Assembly: GCA_965216025.1 (NCBI GenBank)
Contig: CBDCEX010000017.1
Coordinates: forward strand, 434,001 to 498,000
Direction of reading: 5' to 3'
DNA length: 64,000 nt
Source of the DNA: JADFQT01 sp965216025
Lineage (GTDB): Bacteria > Chloroflexota > Dehalococcoidia > Lucifugimonadales > UBA3495
Positions within the stretch are counted from its first letter, which is position 1, and every line of letters starts with the position of its first letter. Positions 16,829 through 25,681 of this stretch are shown piece after piece. The notes under the pieces are model-generated. The model worked only from the letters and a program-made list of their open reading frames with translations. It did not search any database and was not told the origin of the DNA. The position numbers and the translations under genes are program-made.

Positions 16829-17660
16829 TGGGAGCAGCATCGACGCCTTTACCTTCTTCCGAGTCGGCCTGAGCGTCGTAGTAGGCTTCCATCTGCTGGA
16901 TCAGAGTCTTCAGCTCCGAGTTCCGCTCCACGGCGGCGCTGAGCTCCCGATACTGCCGCTGCCCCCGTCGAACCGGCGCCAGGTCGGAGGGGATATTTTC
17001 GTAGACTGAGGACAGCACTTCAATCATGCGGGAGGTGCCGGTGTAGTCCTCCTCCAGCTGCAGATACTGGGGCAGGTGGACCATGAAGTTGATGGCCTCC
17101 ACGCCCAGCTTGCCGATTCCCTCGGAAACCAGGTTCATGATGGTGGTCGGACCCTGGTAGGTGCTCTGGCGCAGCTTGAAGTTGGCTACTTCCTTTATTT
17201 GGGGAACATCCCCCAGGCTGCCGGTCACCAGCAGCGGGCGCGTGTGCGGAACCGCGTCATACATGGCTCCTAACCGGCAATAGCGCTTGATGTCGAAGTG
17301 CCGCAGCACTTCGAGGATGGAATCGGTGTACTCCTCACTGTTGGCATGGGGTTCCATCAGGTGGAGGAAAAGATAGTCCGGCCCATTTTCAGTAACGGCG
17401 TAGTGGATCAGACTATTGGGAACCGTGACCTCTCGCTCTCCTTTGACCAGGCGCATGGTTGGCCGGTAGCGGGTGAAGTCGAAATACTCCCCCGGGCGGG
17501 CCAGCTTACCCAGCTCTTTGGAGCCCAGATGATGCTCCAGCCGGGTTAGAGTCAGGGTTCCCACGCTACCCACATCCACCCAGGGGCGGACCATGGCGAA
17601 CACGTGGGGCTCCCGCAACTGGGGCAGGGGTTCGATTAACTCAAATGCGCCGATCCTCAT
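16710..17660 (-). CDS. PAC2 family protein (proteasome assembly chaperone-like)
   Basis: A 316-residue PAC2-domain protein (Pfam PF09754), related to proteasome-assembly chaperone 2 and to uncharacterised bacterial proteins. It begins 'MRIGAFELIEPLPQLREPHVFAMVRPWVDVG', has a central 'PLLVTGSLGDVPQ' and 'GPTTIMNLVSEGIGKLGVEAINFMVHLPQYLQLEEDYTG', and ends with a coiled region. No proteasome gene is in the window, so the role is open. The C-terminus carries an in-frame 48-bp direct duplication (26-bp units at 16752 and 16800), so 'NLSPEIEE' occurs twice. Confidence 0.85.
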   Translation of the reverse strand: MRIGAFELIEPLPQLREPHVFAMVRPWVDVGSVGTLTLTRLEHHLGSKELGKLARPGEYFDFTRYRPTMRLVKGEREVTVPNSLIHYAVTENGPDYLFLHLMEPHANSEEYTDSILEVLRHFDIKRYCRLGAMYDAVPHTRPLLVTGSLGDVPQIKEVANFKLRQSTYQGPTTIMNLVSEGIGKLGVEAINFMVHLPQYLQLEEDYTGTSRMIEVLSSVYENIPSDLAPVRRGQRQYRELSAAVERNSELKTLIQQMEAYYDAQADSEEGKGVDAAPKVNLSPEIEEGNNHRAIMNLSPEIEEFLSELGQSLDNEQ

Positions 17661-17814
17661 AGTTTAATCTTGCCAGAAATCCCACCTTGTTTCAAGTCCT
17701 GCCCATCTCCCGATATTTAATGGGGTGGCAAAGGGGAAGTTGCCGGGTGGAACCGGTCCGGAATATCGGTGGTGGAATTAGGTCGAGAGTCAACGGGTTG
17801 CTTACCCGCCCGTT

Positions 17815-19087
17815 CAGGGCCTTTTCATTCTCCTGCCTGGTAGGTAAAGCCCATCATGTCGAAAGCTTCGCTGAGATGGGCATTGTGGCGGCGTAGGGCA
17901 GCGGCTACGTTGGAATGCCCAGCCCGACGTACCAAGCTGATGACCAGGTTTCGCAGGCCCGCCAGAACCTGTGGGGCGGCCCCAGTGCGCACCTGAGAGC
18001 GGTCCTCGTCGAAGGTCACATCCCGTACCCAGTGGAGGCGGTTCTCGATGCCCCAGTGCCCACGGGAAAGGCTCAACAATCGCCTGGCATCGGCATCAGT
18101 GGCTGGGAGACTGCTAATTGCATAGCTCACAGCCACCTGTTTCTTGCCCTTCACGACCCGCTGGCGCTCTAGCCGACACACCTGTTGCAGATGCGGCCAC
18201 GCTTCCCCGACCGTCCCAGCGCTGCCCACGTAGCCATTTAGCTCTGGGTCGGCCAAGGCCCACAACTCTCGCCGCTCCAGCCGCCCATGACGCCGCTTTA
18301 CTGGAGCATCGGCCCAGACCGTCAGCTTGGCCCCGCGTGCTCGCCACTCCGCTGCCAGCCAGGGAGGTACGGTTGGCCCACCAGCCCTCTCAGTTCCTAG
18401 CAGGGGAAAAAGCCACCTCCAGGTCTCGGCGCAAGGTGGGCTGATTCTCTTTAACTGGCAGCAGATACTCTCCGCCGCCTGCCACAATCTGCTCACAGAC
18501 TTTCCGTTGGGTCAGTAAGGCATCAGCCACTACTACCCGACCCTTCAGGGGTACCTGGCCCAATACTTCTTTGACCGCCGCCAATTCTTCCCCTTTGCCC
18601 GGCGCAGCTACCTGCGCCAGCACTGCCCCAGCGCGGCTAGCGTAGGCCGACACCAGATGGACCCCGGGTATCTCTTGGCCGTGGACCCCTCGCAAGGTTT
18701 TCCCGTCCAGGGACAGGGGGTCATCCGCCTCTACCCCGCTATTTGCCAGCCAGTTGCCGACTTCTGCCTCAAAGGCCGCCACGTCCAGGCCCTTGAACAC
18801 CCGGTGGAGGGTGGCCACGCAGGGTGTCTTCTCCTGGCTGAACCCCAAAAGCTGCGCCGTAGCACCCCCTTGGTCCCGCCCCCATTGAGCTATGGCGTAT
18901 AAGCTGCGGGCGCCGCACAGCATGGCACAGGTGGCCAAGGCCAGGATCGCCCCCAAAGAGTGGCGTCGCCCTTGGCTACTCCGGAAGTCAGGCACCAAAT
19001 CCAGCGTTTCTCTCAAAGTCATCATCCTTCCCTCCCGCTTAAACTGGTAATAATTTTATACTATTTTGAGAAAATGAAAAGGCCCTG
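17815..19087 (-). mobile_element. ISAs1-family insertion sequence with 12-bp target duplication
   Basis: Terminal inverted repeats CAGGGCCTTTTCATT at 17815-17829 and its complement at 19073-19087. Immediately outside both ends is the perfect direct repeat TACCCGCCCGTT (17803-17814 and 19088-19099), the target-site duplication. The element is 1273 bp and carries one frameshifted transposase gene. The intact ends and duplication suggest a fairly recent insertion into intergenic DNA between the PAC2 and MFS genes. Confidence 0.92.
17825..19025 (-). pseudogene. ISAs1 family transposase, frameshifted
   Basis: Two overlapping frames together make one transposase. The N-terminal part (19025 to about 18400) has 'LRETLDLVPDFRSSQGRRHS' and the DDE-start 'DDPLSLDGKTLRGVHG'. 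The C-terminal part (about 18400 to 17825) has 'HWGIENRLHWVRDVTFDED', the diagnostic ISAs1 C-terminal motif. The break lies in GGCTTTTTCCCC (minus strand, near 18410): 'LEVAFSPARN-stop' in one frame continues as 'WRWLFPLLGTERAGG' in another. Programmed frameshifting is not usual in ISAs1, so I read this as an inactivating indel or a sequencing error in the homopolymer. Confidence 0.88.
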
Positions 19088-19204
19088 TACCCGCCCGTTA
19101 TCCGGCCCGTCCCTTCCAAGGATTCATGTGTTAGACTCTGGCAGCCCCTTCCCAGCATCCAATTTCTATTAGCGTCCTAATTTTAACGGTAAATCTGCAG
19201 GTCC

Positions 19205-20488
19205 ATGTCTACTAGCCCGGATCCGGTTCCCGAGCCTGCTCAAGCGCGCCGAACCAGTTGGGTCAACGTGTTCGCCGCTTTGGAGTATCCGGACATCCGG
19301 GTGCTCTGCCTCTCCACCCTATCCAACCAGCTAGCCCAAGGGATACAGCAGCTAGTGCTGGGCCTGGTGGTATGGCAGGACACCGGCTCCGACCTGATGG
19401 TTGGCGTTGTCTTTGCCGCCAGGTCGGCTCCCAATCTGGTCGTCGGCCTAGTCGCCGGTTCCATCACCGACCGTATGGACCGGCGCAAGATAATGACCCT
19501 CAGCGTGTGGGGAATGGCGGCCATTTCCTTTATCGTGGCGGGGTTATATTTGACCGGCCGGCTGGACGTTTGGCAGCTATTCCTCGCTGCCTCTTTGCTG
19601 GGCACATTGCAGGCGTTCTATATGACCGCCCGGCAGGTGTACGTATACGACATAGTGGGCACCGCCGGTGCGATTAATGGAATCGCCCTGGTCTCCCTCG
19701 GGCAGCGGGTTGGGCAGATAGGCGGCGCTTTGCTGGCGGGAGTTCTCATGGGAGGGCCGGGAGCGTGGATTGCCTTCGAGGGTCAAGGGCCAGGGATAAC
19801 CTTCCTGGCCATGGGCGTAAGTTATGTCTTGGGAGCCTTTGCCCTCTACTACCTCCGGCACGTTGGTCAGGCGGCTCCGATGGAGCGCGAGCCCATGCTG
19901 GATAACATCCTTAATTACTTCCGAGCCTTGCGAGACAACCGGGTAATACTCAGCCTGGTGATATCCACCGCGGTGGCGGAGACCTTCGGATTTTCCCATC
20001 AGGTGATGCTTACCATATATGCCGTGGAGGTGCTGCGACTCGGCCCGCTGGCGCTGAGTTTCCTGTGGGCCGCCCGATACGCCGGCGGCGCCATCGGCGT
20101 TCTTGCCCTGGCGGCTCTGGGGGGAGTCCGGCGCCGGGGGATGCTGCTGCTTGGGGTGCTGGCTCTGTTCGGGATCGGGCAAATCCTGCTGGGTCAGGCC
20201 CTGGACCTCTGGACTGCCCTGCTTTTCGTCACCATGACCAACATGATGGCCGCCGCTTCCGATGTGCTCCACCAGAGCTTGCTGCAGCTCAGCGTGCCCA
20301 ATCAGCAGCGGGGCCGGGCCATGGGTTCCTGGATCGTGGGCACCGGCTTCGCACCCTGGGGACAGCTACAAATTGGTTATATATCCGGCATCACCGGCTC
20401 CCGCGCCGCCCTCCTGATCAATGGAAGCGCCCTGGTTGTCGTAGCGATGGTCATGGGATTGGTGTTGCCCAGGCTGCGCAGGCTTTAG
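19205..20488 (+). CDS. MFS transporter, probable efflux
   Basis: A 427-residue inner-membrane protein of the major facilitator superfamily with about twelve hydrophobic segments. The motif A loop reads 'GSITDRMDRRKIMT' between TM2 and TM3, and the start of the protein has 'ALEYPDIRVLCLSTLSNQLAQG'. The pattern resembles EntS/MdtH-like exporters, where drug or siderophore efflux is common, but the substrate is unknown. The start is ATG 19205. It stands alone next to the ISAs1 element. Confidence 0.85.
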   Translation: MSTSPDPVPEPAQARRTSWVNVFAALEYPDIRVLCLSTLSNQLAQGIQQLVLGLVVWQDTGSDLMVGVVFAARSAPNLVVGLVAGSITDRMDRRKIMTLSVWGMAAISFIVAGLYLTGRLDVWQLFLAASLLGTLQAFYMTARQVYVYDIVGTAGAINGIALVSLGQRVGQIGGALLAGVLMGGPGAWIAFEGQGPGITFLAMGVSYVLGAFALYYLRHVGQAAPMEREPMLDNILNYFRALRDNRVILSLVISTAVAETFGFSHQVMLTIYAVEVLRLGPLALSFLWAARYAGGAIGVLALAALGGVRRRGMLLLGVLALFGIGQILLGQALDLWTALLFVTMTNMMAAASDVLHQSLLQLSVPNQQRGRAMGSWIVGTGFAPWGQLQIGYISGITGSRAALLINGSALVVVAMVMGLVLPRLRRL

Positions 20489-20723
20489 CCGGGTGTTGAA
20501 TCCTGCCGGGTTCGGTCGGCGTAGATGATAACAATGGCTGGCAGGCTTATTTAGTACCCGGCGCAGACCCTGGAACACCGGAAATCGGCTGCCTAATCGC
20601 TCATATTTTTCCCGGGACTGAGCGGATTTGGATAGTATCAGCCCCGCTCCTAACTTGAAATGGTTTTGCTAATTTCGCTATAATTTTTCCGCGGGCTTTT
20701 TTTCGGGCTTTTTTCGGATCAAC

Positions 20724-20897
20724 GATGGTAGAGGGTAAGAGAACGTGAATCGGGCAGCGATGTTTGTCGGGCTAGTGTTGTTGATTTTGGGATTGGCCGT
20801 GGTGCACTTCGATGGTAGAGGGTAAGAGAACGTGAATCGGGCAGCGATGTTTGTCGGGCTAGTGTTGTTGATTTTGGGATTGGCCGTGGTGCACTTC
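20724..20897. repeat. perfect 87-bp tandem duplication over a gene start
   Basis: 20724-20810 and 20811-20897 are identical and adjacent. Each unit contains a ribosome-binding site (AGAGGGTAAGAG), a GTG start and the first 22 codons of the signal peptide. The first copy therefore encodes a 26-residue peptide that stops at TAA inside the second copy, while the second copy begins the full-length surface-protein gene. See the finding on the shared 87-bp period with 47878-48049. Confidence 0.95.
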
Positions 20898-23800
20898 AGT
20901 CTGGCCAACGCCCAACCGGGTCTTTCCTCCGTTTTGGACCATGACGGGTCGCCCGAAGCCCATACCCCCACTCCCTTCCCAACCCCCCAGCCCGAGGGTT
21001 CCATCTCACCGAGAAGCGGTTCGGTGGGCGGTACGATAACCGTACGCGGCAACAATTTTGGCCCCGGCGAAACGGTTCGCATCTTCTTTGACAGTCAGCA
21101 GATTGGGACGGAGCGCGCGGACTCCGATGGTTCCTTCAGCACCCGCATCGATGTCCCCGCATTGCCAGCCGATAGATACCGAGTGGAAATTCGTGGTCTA
21201 ATCACCCGTTCCTTCACCTTCACCATCAGTTCATCCTTTAGCGTCACCCCCTCGAGTGGGCCCCCAGGAAGCTCAGTAACAGTCAGGGCTTCCGGCTTCA
21301 ACCCAAGTTCCCAAGTTGACATAACTATGGACGGAGATATTCTGATTACCGCCAGTGCGGACGGTCAGGGCAAAATTCTAACCACGGTGGATATTCCGTC
21401 CAATACCTCGGGAGGCTCCAAGTCCATTGGGATTACCGGCCCTTCCGGCTCGGACCAGGCAACCTTCAAGGTTACCGCCATCCTCTCGGTAACCCAATCC
21501 CAGGCGTCTCCGGGGGATGTAGTCAGCGTCAGTGGCACCGGATTCAAGTCCGGCGAATCGGGAATTTCAGTGACCTTCGGCGGCACCAGGGTAGCCTCCG
21601 GCATCTCCGCCGACTCCCAAGGATTGTGGTCCACCACCTTCGACGTGCCCACCGCCACCGCCGGCACCCACACCATCAAGGCTTCCGGCTCTTCCACCTC
21701 GGCGGGCGACGTGAGCCAGGCGTCGATAATCCTGGGAGCCGGTATGCGGGTTGAGCCCACCAGCGGGGTTCCGGGCACGGTGGTAAGGGTCAACGGTTCC
21801 GGGGCCCGTTCCCGAGAGCGGATCACGGTGATCGTCGGCAACAATCTGACCAGAGTTGATGTCAACGCCAGCACCAAAGGCGTCTGGTCTGCCGACCTGA
21901 CCATCCCAACCGCGCCGGGCGGCCGCTTGACCATCGTTGCCTCTGGCTCCAGCGGGAAGGGACCCAGCACCAGCTTTACCGTAACCCCGGCCATTAGCGT
22001 GGCCCAGCCCACCGGATTTCCGGGTTCCAGGTTGACCTTGAGGGGAGAGGGGTTCAAGGCCAATGAGTCTGGCATCCCCATCAGCTTTGGGGAAAATAAT
22101 ATCGTAGGCTCCGCTTCGGCCGACCCATTGGGGGCCTGGTCGGTGGAAATTAACATCCCTCTTACCGCCGCCGGGACCTATACCGTCAGCGTGCCGGGCA
22201 CCAGCAGCGCCTTGCGGCTACTCTTCAACGTTACCGCCGGAGTGTCCCTCAGCAGCGGGCGGGGCGTGCCCGGCGAAACCGTCACCGTAATTGGCTCGGG
22301 CTTCGAGAGCGACGAAAAGGATATAACCCTGCGGCTGGGCGAGAAAATTGTGGCCAATGGTATCATTGCCAATGCCGACGGGACTTGGGATTACCAAATA
22401 AAAATCCCGCCTTTGTCTGCCGGAACCTACCGGCTCTCCGCCACCGGTTCTCAGACTTCCAGCGCCAACATACAGGAGGACGTGCTGATCCTGGGGTCTT
22501 TGTTGACCGCTAACATCCTTTCCGGGACACCTGGGATGACCATCAACGTCAGCGGAAAGGGATTTGGCTCCAATGAGCCGGAGATTGATATAACCTACGA
22601 CGGCGAGGTGGTGGTCAAGGGTATCAGCGCCGATGTTTTGGGAGCTTTTGCCAGGTCTTTCGTCGTTCCGCCCTCGCCTTCCGGTACCCACGTAATTGAT
22701 GTCAGCCAGTCGGGTGGCTCGGGAGGCGCCAATGGCAGCACTGAGATAGGATTTCAGATCCGGCCTGGAATCACCTTGGAATACACCGAGGGACCGCCGG
22801 GCAAGCAAATCCAAATCTTTGGCGCTGGCTTCGGTACTAATGAGCCGAATATATCCCTACTATACGACGGTAGTCCGGAAGTCTCGGGGGTAACCGCCGA
22901 TGCCGTGGGCTCCTTCCAAGAGTCGTTTGATATCCCGCCCTCCGGCGCAGGAACTCATTCAATCCAGGCCAAGAGCCCTTTCTCCGGCGCCACCGGCACC
23001 CGCGAGCAGGACTTTACGGTTTTGCCGAGCCTGGCGCTAAGCGAAACCACCGGTAATGTGGGCCAGGAAGTGATGGTGACAGGGCAGGGATTTGCCCCGA
23101 ACTCCGTCGTAACTCTTACCTACAATGAGCTGGACCAAGCGACCGTAACCGGGAACGTCGACAAATCCGGAAACTTCCGTTTGGAGCTCCAAATACCCGA
23201 ATCCCGCCAGGGAGACCACATAATAAGGCTAGACGACCTGCAAAACCAGCGGCAGATTTCTTTCACCATTGAAGATACACCGCCGCCACCACCTAGTCTG
23301 AGAGAGCCTAACGACGGCGGCAGTGGTGGTTTTCTCGGCGGCTTCAAGCCGGCAACCAATTGGTCCGCAGTTGACGACCCCAGCGGCGTCAGATACACCT
23401 TGCAAATAGCCTCCGATCGAGACTTTGACGAAATTATCCTGGAAAAGGAAGGTTTGGAAAATCCGCGGTACACCCTGGCGGAAGAGGAAAAATTGGCCCG
23501 GGGCGACTATTTTTGGCGGGTCAAGGCCGTGGATAAGGCCTCCAATGAAAGCGGGTGGTCCAACTCCCATGCGATGAAGTCGGGATTAATGCCCATCTGG
23601 CTGCTGGCCATGCTGGTTGGCCTCGGCCTGGTGGCGACGGGTGGGGGCGCCTACGCTTTCATTAACTATCGCCGCCGGCGGGTCAGGGAAGAGGCGATTC
23701 CGCCGGAGTTCATCCGCATCCTTCAGCCGGAAGCGGCTCCGGCTCTGGGAGCGCCCACCGCTGCTCCCAGCTTGGCGGCGCCCACCAGAAGGGCTCTGCC

Positions 23801-24557
23801 GAGCCCCTTCCGGAGAGCCCGGGGCTTGTCCCCAGAGGAGCAGGCTCGTCTCCAGATGGTGGTTGATTTTGTGGGCTCCATACCCCTGCTGGAGATATCT
23901 TCAGACCTGGCCTGGCTGGAAGAGATGATCGAGACCATGGGAGGAGTGAAGGAAGAAGTCTATCAGCAGGTCCTGGAAGGGGAAATCAATCTGGCCTATC
24001 AACCGATTTGGTTGCAACACCCGACCTACGAAGAGCTGCGGCTAATTCCCCAGGCGGAGGCCTTCTTGCAGGGACTGGAGGGTTACATTGGTGTGGTAAA
24101 CGAGTGCGCCTCGGACACGGTGGTTCTATTGAGAAGGATTTCCGGGGACCTGAGCACCGCTCCCCCTCTGGAAACTCTTAGCGGCAACCAGTGGCGTTTC
24201 GCCCTCACCGTGGGATTGGGCACCTTGGCCTGGTTCCGCGGCACCTACCTGGGGCAGCCCTCCGGCCGGGACTATCTGATACAGGAGGGAGACGTCTCTG
24301 AAACCTGGGATTCCGACGAGCCGCCTCCGATGGAGCTGCACGGCGCGGAGGCCAGTCCCTTCCCGGGACTGATCCTGGAGGGGTTGAGCGAGGAGGATGC
24401 CAATTTCTTCCGCGACCTGCACATCCAGTTCCGGATTAGTTACCGCACTTACGAGCAGGCGCGCATCCTGGCCGCCAGGCTGGCCTCCACCGACGCTATG
24501 CGGGCCCAGATTACCCAGGGGATATCCCAGCTAGGCCAGCTATCGCAGCGCCAATAG
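20832..24557 (+). CDS. large surface protein with nine Ig-like (IPT/TIG-like) repeats and a transmembrane anchor
   Basis: A 1241-residue protein starting at GTG 20832. A signal peptide comes first (hydrophobic 'MFVGLVLLILGLAVVHF', Ala-Asn-Ala before residue 28). Nine repeats of about 75-85 residues follow, each with a 'PGxxVxVxGxGF' start and a 'GxWSxxxxIPxxxxGxHxI' middle. Next is a fibronectin-like module at about 815-910 ('YTLQIASDRDFDEIIL...DYFWRVKAVDKASNESGWS'), a transmembrane helix at about 919-944 ('IWLLAMLVGLGLVATGGGAY'), an Arg-rich stop-transfer, and roughly 295 cytosolic residues with no recognised domain. It probably forms a stalk at the cell surface for adhesion or sensing. The repeats are divergent, not recent duplications. 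Confidence 0.8.
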   Translation: MNRAAMFVGLVLLILGLAVVHFSLANAQPGLSSVLDHDGSPEAHTPTPFPTPQPEGSISPRSGSVGGTITVRGNNFGPGETVRIFFDSQQIGTERADSDGSFSTRIDVPALPADRYRVEIRGLITRSFTFTISSSFSVTPSSGPPGSSVTVRASGFNPSSQVDITMDGDILITASADGQGKILTTVDIPSNTSGGSKSIGITGPSGSDQATFKVTAILSVTQSQASPGDVVSVSGTGFKSGESGISVTFGGTRVASGISADSQGLWSTTFDVPTATAGTHTIKASGSSTSAGDVSQASIILGAGMRVEPTSGVPGTVVRVNGSGARSRERITVIVGNNLTRVDVNASTKGVWSADLTIPTAPGGRLTIVASGSSGKGPSTSFTVTPAISVAQPTGFPGSRLTLRGEGFKANESGIPISFGENNIVGSASADPLGAWSVEINIPLTAAGTYTVSVPGTSSALRLLFNVTAGVSLSSGRGVPGETVTVIGSGFESDEKDITLRLGEKIVANGIIANADGTWDYQIKIPPLSAGTYRLSATGSQTSSANIQEDVLILGSLLTANILSGTPGMTINVSGKGFGSNEPEIDITYDGEVVVKGISADVLGAFARSFVVPPSPSGTHVIDVSQSGGSGGANGSTEIGFQIRPGITLEYTEGPPGKQIQIFGAGFGTNEPNISLLYDGSPEVSGVTADAVGSFQESFDIPPSGAGTHSIQAKSPFSGATGTREQDFTVLPSLALSETTGNVGQEVMVTGQGFAPNSVVTLTYNELDQATVTGNVDKSGNFRLELQIPESRQGDHIIRLDDLQNQRQISFTIEDTPPPPPSLREPNDGGSGGFLGGFKPATNWSAVDDPSGVRYTLQIASDRDFDEIILEKEGLENPRYTLAEEEKLARGDYFWRVKAVDKASNESGWSNSHAMKSGLMPIWLLAMLVGLGLVATGGGAYAFINYRRRRVREEAIPPEFIRILQPEAAPALGAPTAAPSLAAPTRRALPSPFRRARGLSPEEQARLQMVVDFVGSIPLLEISSDLAWLEEMIETMGGVKEEVYQQVLEGEINLAYQPIWLQHPTYEELRLIPQAEAFLQGLEGYIGVVNECASDTVVLLRRISGDLSTAPPLETLSGNQWRFALTVGLGTLAWFRGTYLGQPSGRDYLIQEGDVSETWDSDEPPPMELHGAEASPFPGLILEGLSEEDANFFRDLHIQFRISYRTYEQARILAARLASTDAMRAQITQGISQLGQLSQRQ

Positions 24558-24857
24558 GCTGAGGGCCACGGACGCCGGCAGAAGAAGCGCCCCGACCGGG
24601 CTCTATTCTGCCGGGCGCCGCCCGCTGCCACGCTTTGCTGCCCGCAGCGGGAAAATTCCTCCGAACGCAGATCGGCCAATTCTCGGCATCCTTCCTCGGG
24701 CCTCAGGCCTCAGGCGCTTTTTGATTTGGATAGAGCGCGCGGTAGACCGCAGGCGTATACTAGGGTTGCGGCTGCTGGGAGGATTCCAGTGGCCTTCCCA
24801 TCTTCCCCAAGCCGCAGCGGTACCAGTTACTGAGCCTTGAATCAAGAGCTAACCCCT

Positions 24858-25059
24858 GTCGGAGACCCCACCGCTTGGGTAAATCCCCCATATCCCCTTT
24901 TTAAAAGGGGGACTGAGGGGGATTTGGAGCTTACAAGCTTAGAACTATTGTCAAGGTGCCAGCTAAGTCTAGGGTCTTTCGTTTGTCATTGCGAGCGCCG
25001 CAGCCCCGAAGCAATCTTATCAAGGTAGGTAGAGATTGCATCGCTTCGCTCGCAATGAC
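24858..25059. repeat. dispersed repeats A (copy 3) and B (copy 3) in a 573-bp gap
   Basis: In the gap 24558-25130, repeat A spans 24858-24956 (GGACTGAGGGGGATTTGGAG core) and matches the copy at 6048 most closely, including the GTCGGAG start and the TTGTCAAG end. Repeat B spans 24984-25059: GTCATTGCGAG at the left and its exact complement CTCGCAATGAC at the right, with GAAGCAATCT and AGATTGCATC inside, so it is a complete palindromic unit. The rest of the gap has no recognised gene. Confidence 0.8.
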
Positions 25060-25130
25060 AGTGAGGAGAACCGAAAGACTCTGCAGCTAAGTCGGGTTCG
25101 GTTGATAAATAAAGCTAAGGATGAGCAAGC

Positions 25131-25631
25131 ATGCCGCTGCCGGAACGTTACAACACCGGATATAACGTCGGAGTGGGTGGGGCCGTGGTCCGCGATGATC
25201 GCCTCCTAATGGTGCGGCGGGCATCCCGCCGGGGTAGAGGTAATTGGCAAGTGCCCGGCGGGTTTGTCGAGCAAGACGAAACCATAGAACAGGCAGTGGT
25301 TCGGGAGGTGGCCGAGGAGGCCGGAGTTGAAACCCAAGTGCAGGGCGTGCTGGGGGTACGGAACCGCTATGATCCCGATAACGGCAACAGTCTTTATATA
25401 GTATTATTGCTAAACCCATTAGAGGGCGATGGTAAGGGCGACCCTCAAACCGACCAGCAAGAAGTGGATCGGGCCGAATATTTCACCTTAGAAGAAATCC
25501 TGGCGCTGCCTCAGGTACCCGCCATTAATCTGGAGGTCGCCAGGCGGGCGCTCGCAGAGGACCGGCGGCTGCTCAACCCTCAGATTTTGAGCCACGTCTC
25601 CGGCTCCACCTATACGTTGTTCGTTGGGTAA
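25131..25631 (+). CDS. Nudix hydrolase
   Basis: A 166-residue Nudix-fold protein that hydrolyses a nucleoside diphosphate linked to another moiety. The Nudix box GX5EX7REUXEEXGU is complete: 'GGFVEQDETIEQAVVREV' then 'AEEAGV', at about residues 43-66. Upstream 'YNVGVGGAVVRDDRLLMVRRA' is the usual first strand pair. The substrate may be NADH, ADP-ribose or a damaged nucleotide and cannot be decided. The start is ATG 25131. It is followed by a luciferase-like oxidoreductase on the same strand after about 50 bp. Confidence 0.9.
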   Translation: MPLPERYNTGYNVGVGGAVVRDDRLLMVRRASRRGRGNWQVPGGFVEQDETIEQAVVREVAEEAGVETQVQGVLGVRNRYDPDNGNSLYIVLLLNPLEGDGKGDPQTDQQEVDRAEYFTLEEILALPQVPAINLEVARRALAEDRRLLNPQILSHVSGSTYTLFVG

Positions 25632-25681
25632 AGGGAGCCTGAAAAGCCGCATCTGCAACACTCCCTACCGCAAATAGGAGA

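Noticed and set aside
21240..23280. Repeated DNA that could suggest a CRISPR or tandem array
   Set aside because: The periodicity is at the protein level (Ig-like repeats of about 80 residues); the DNA units are divergent and there are no short identical repeats with spacers.
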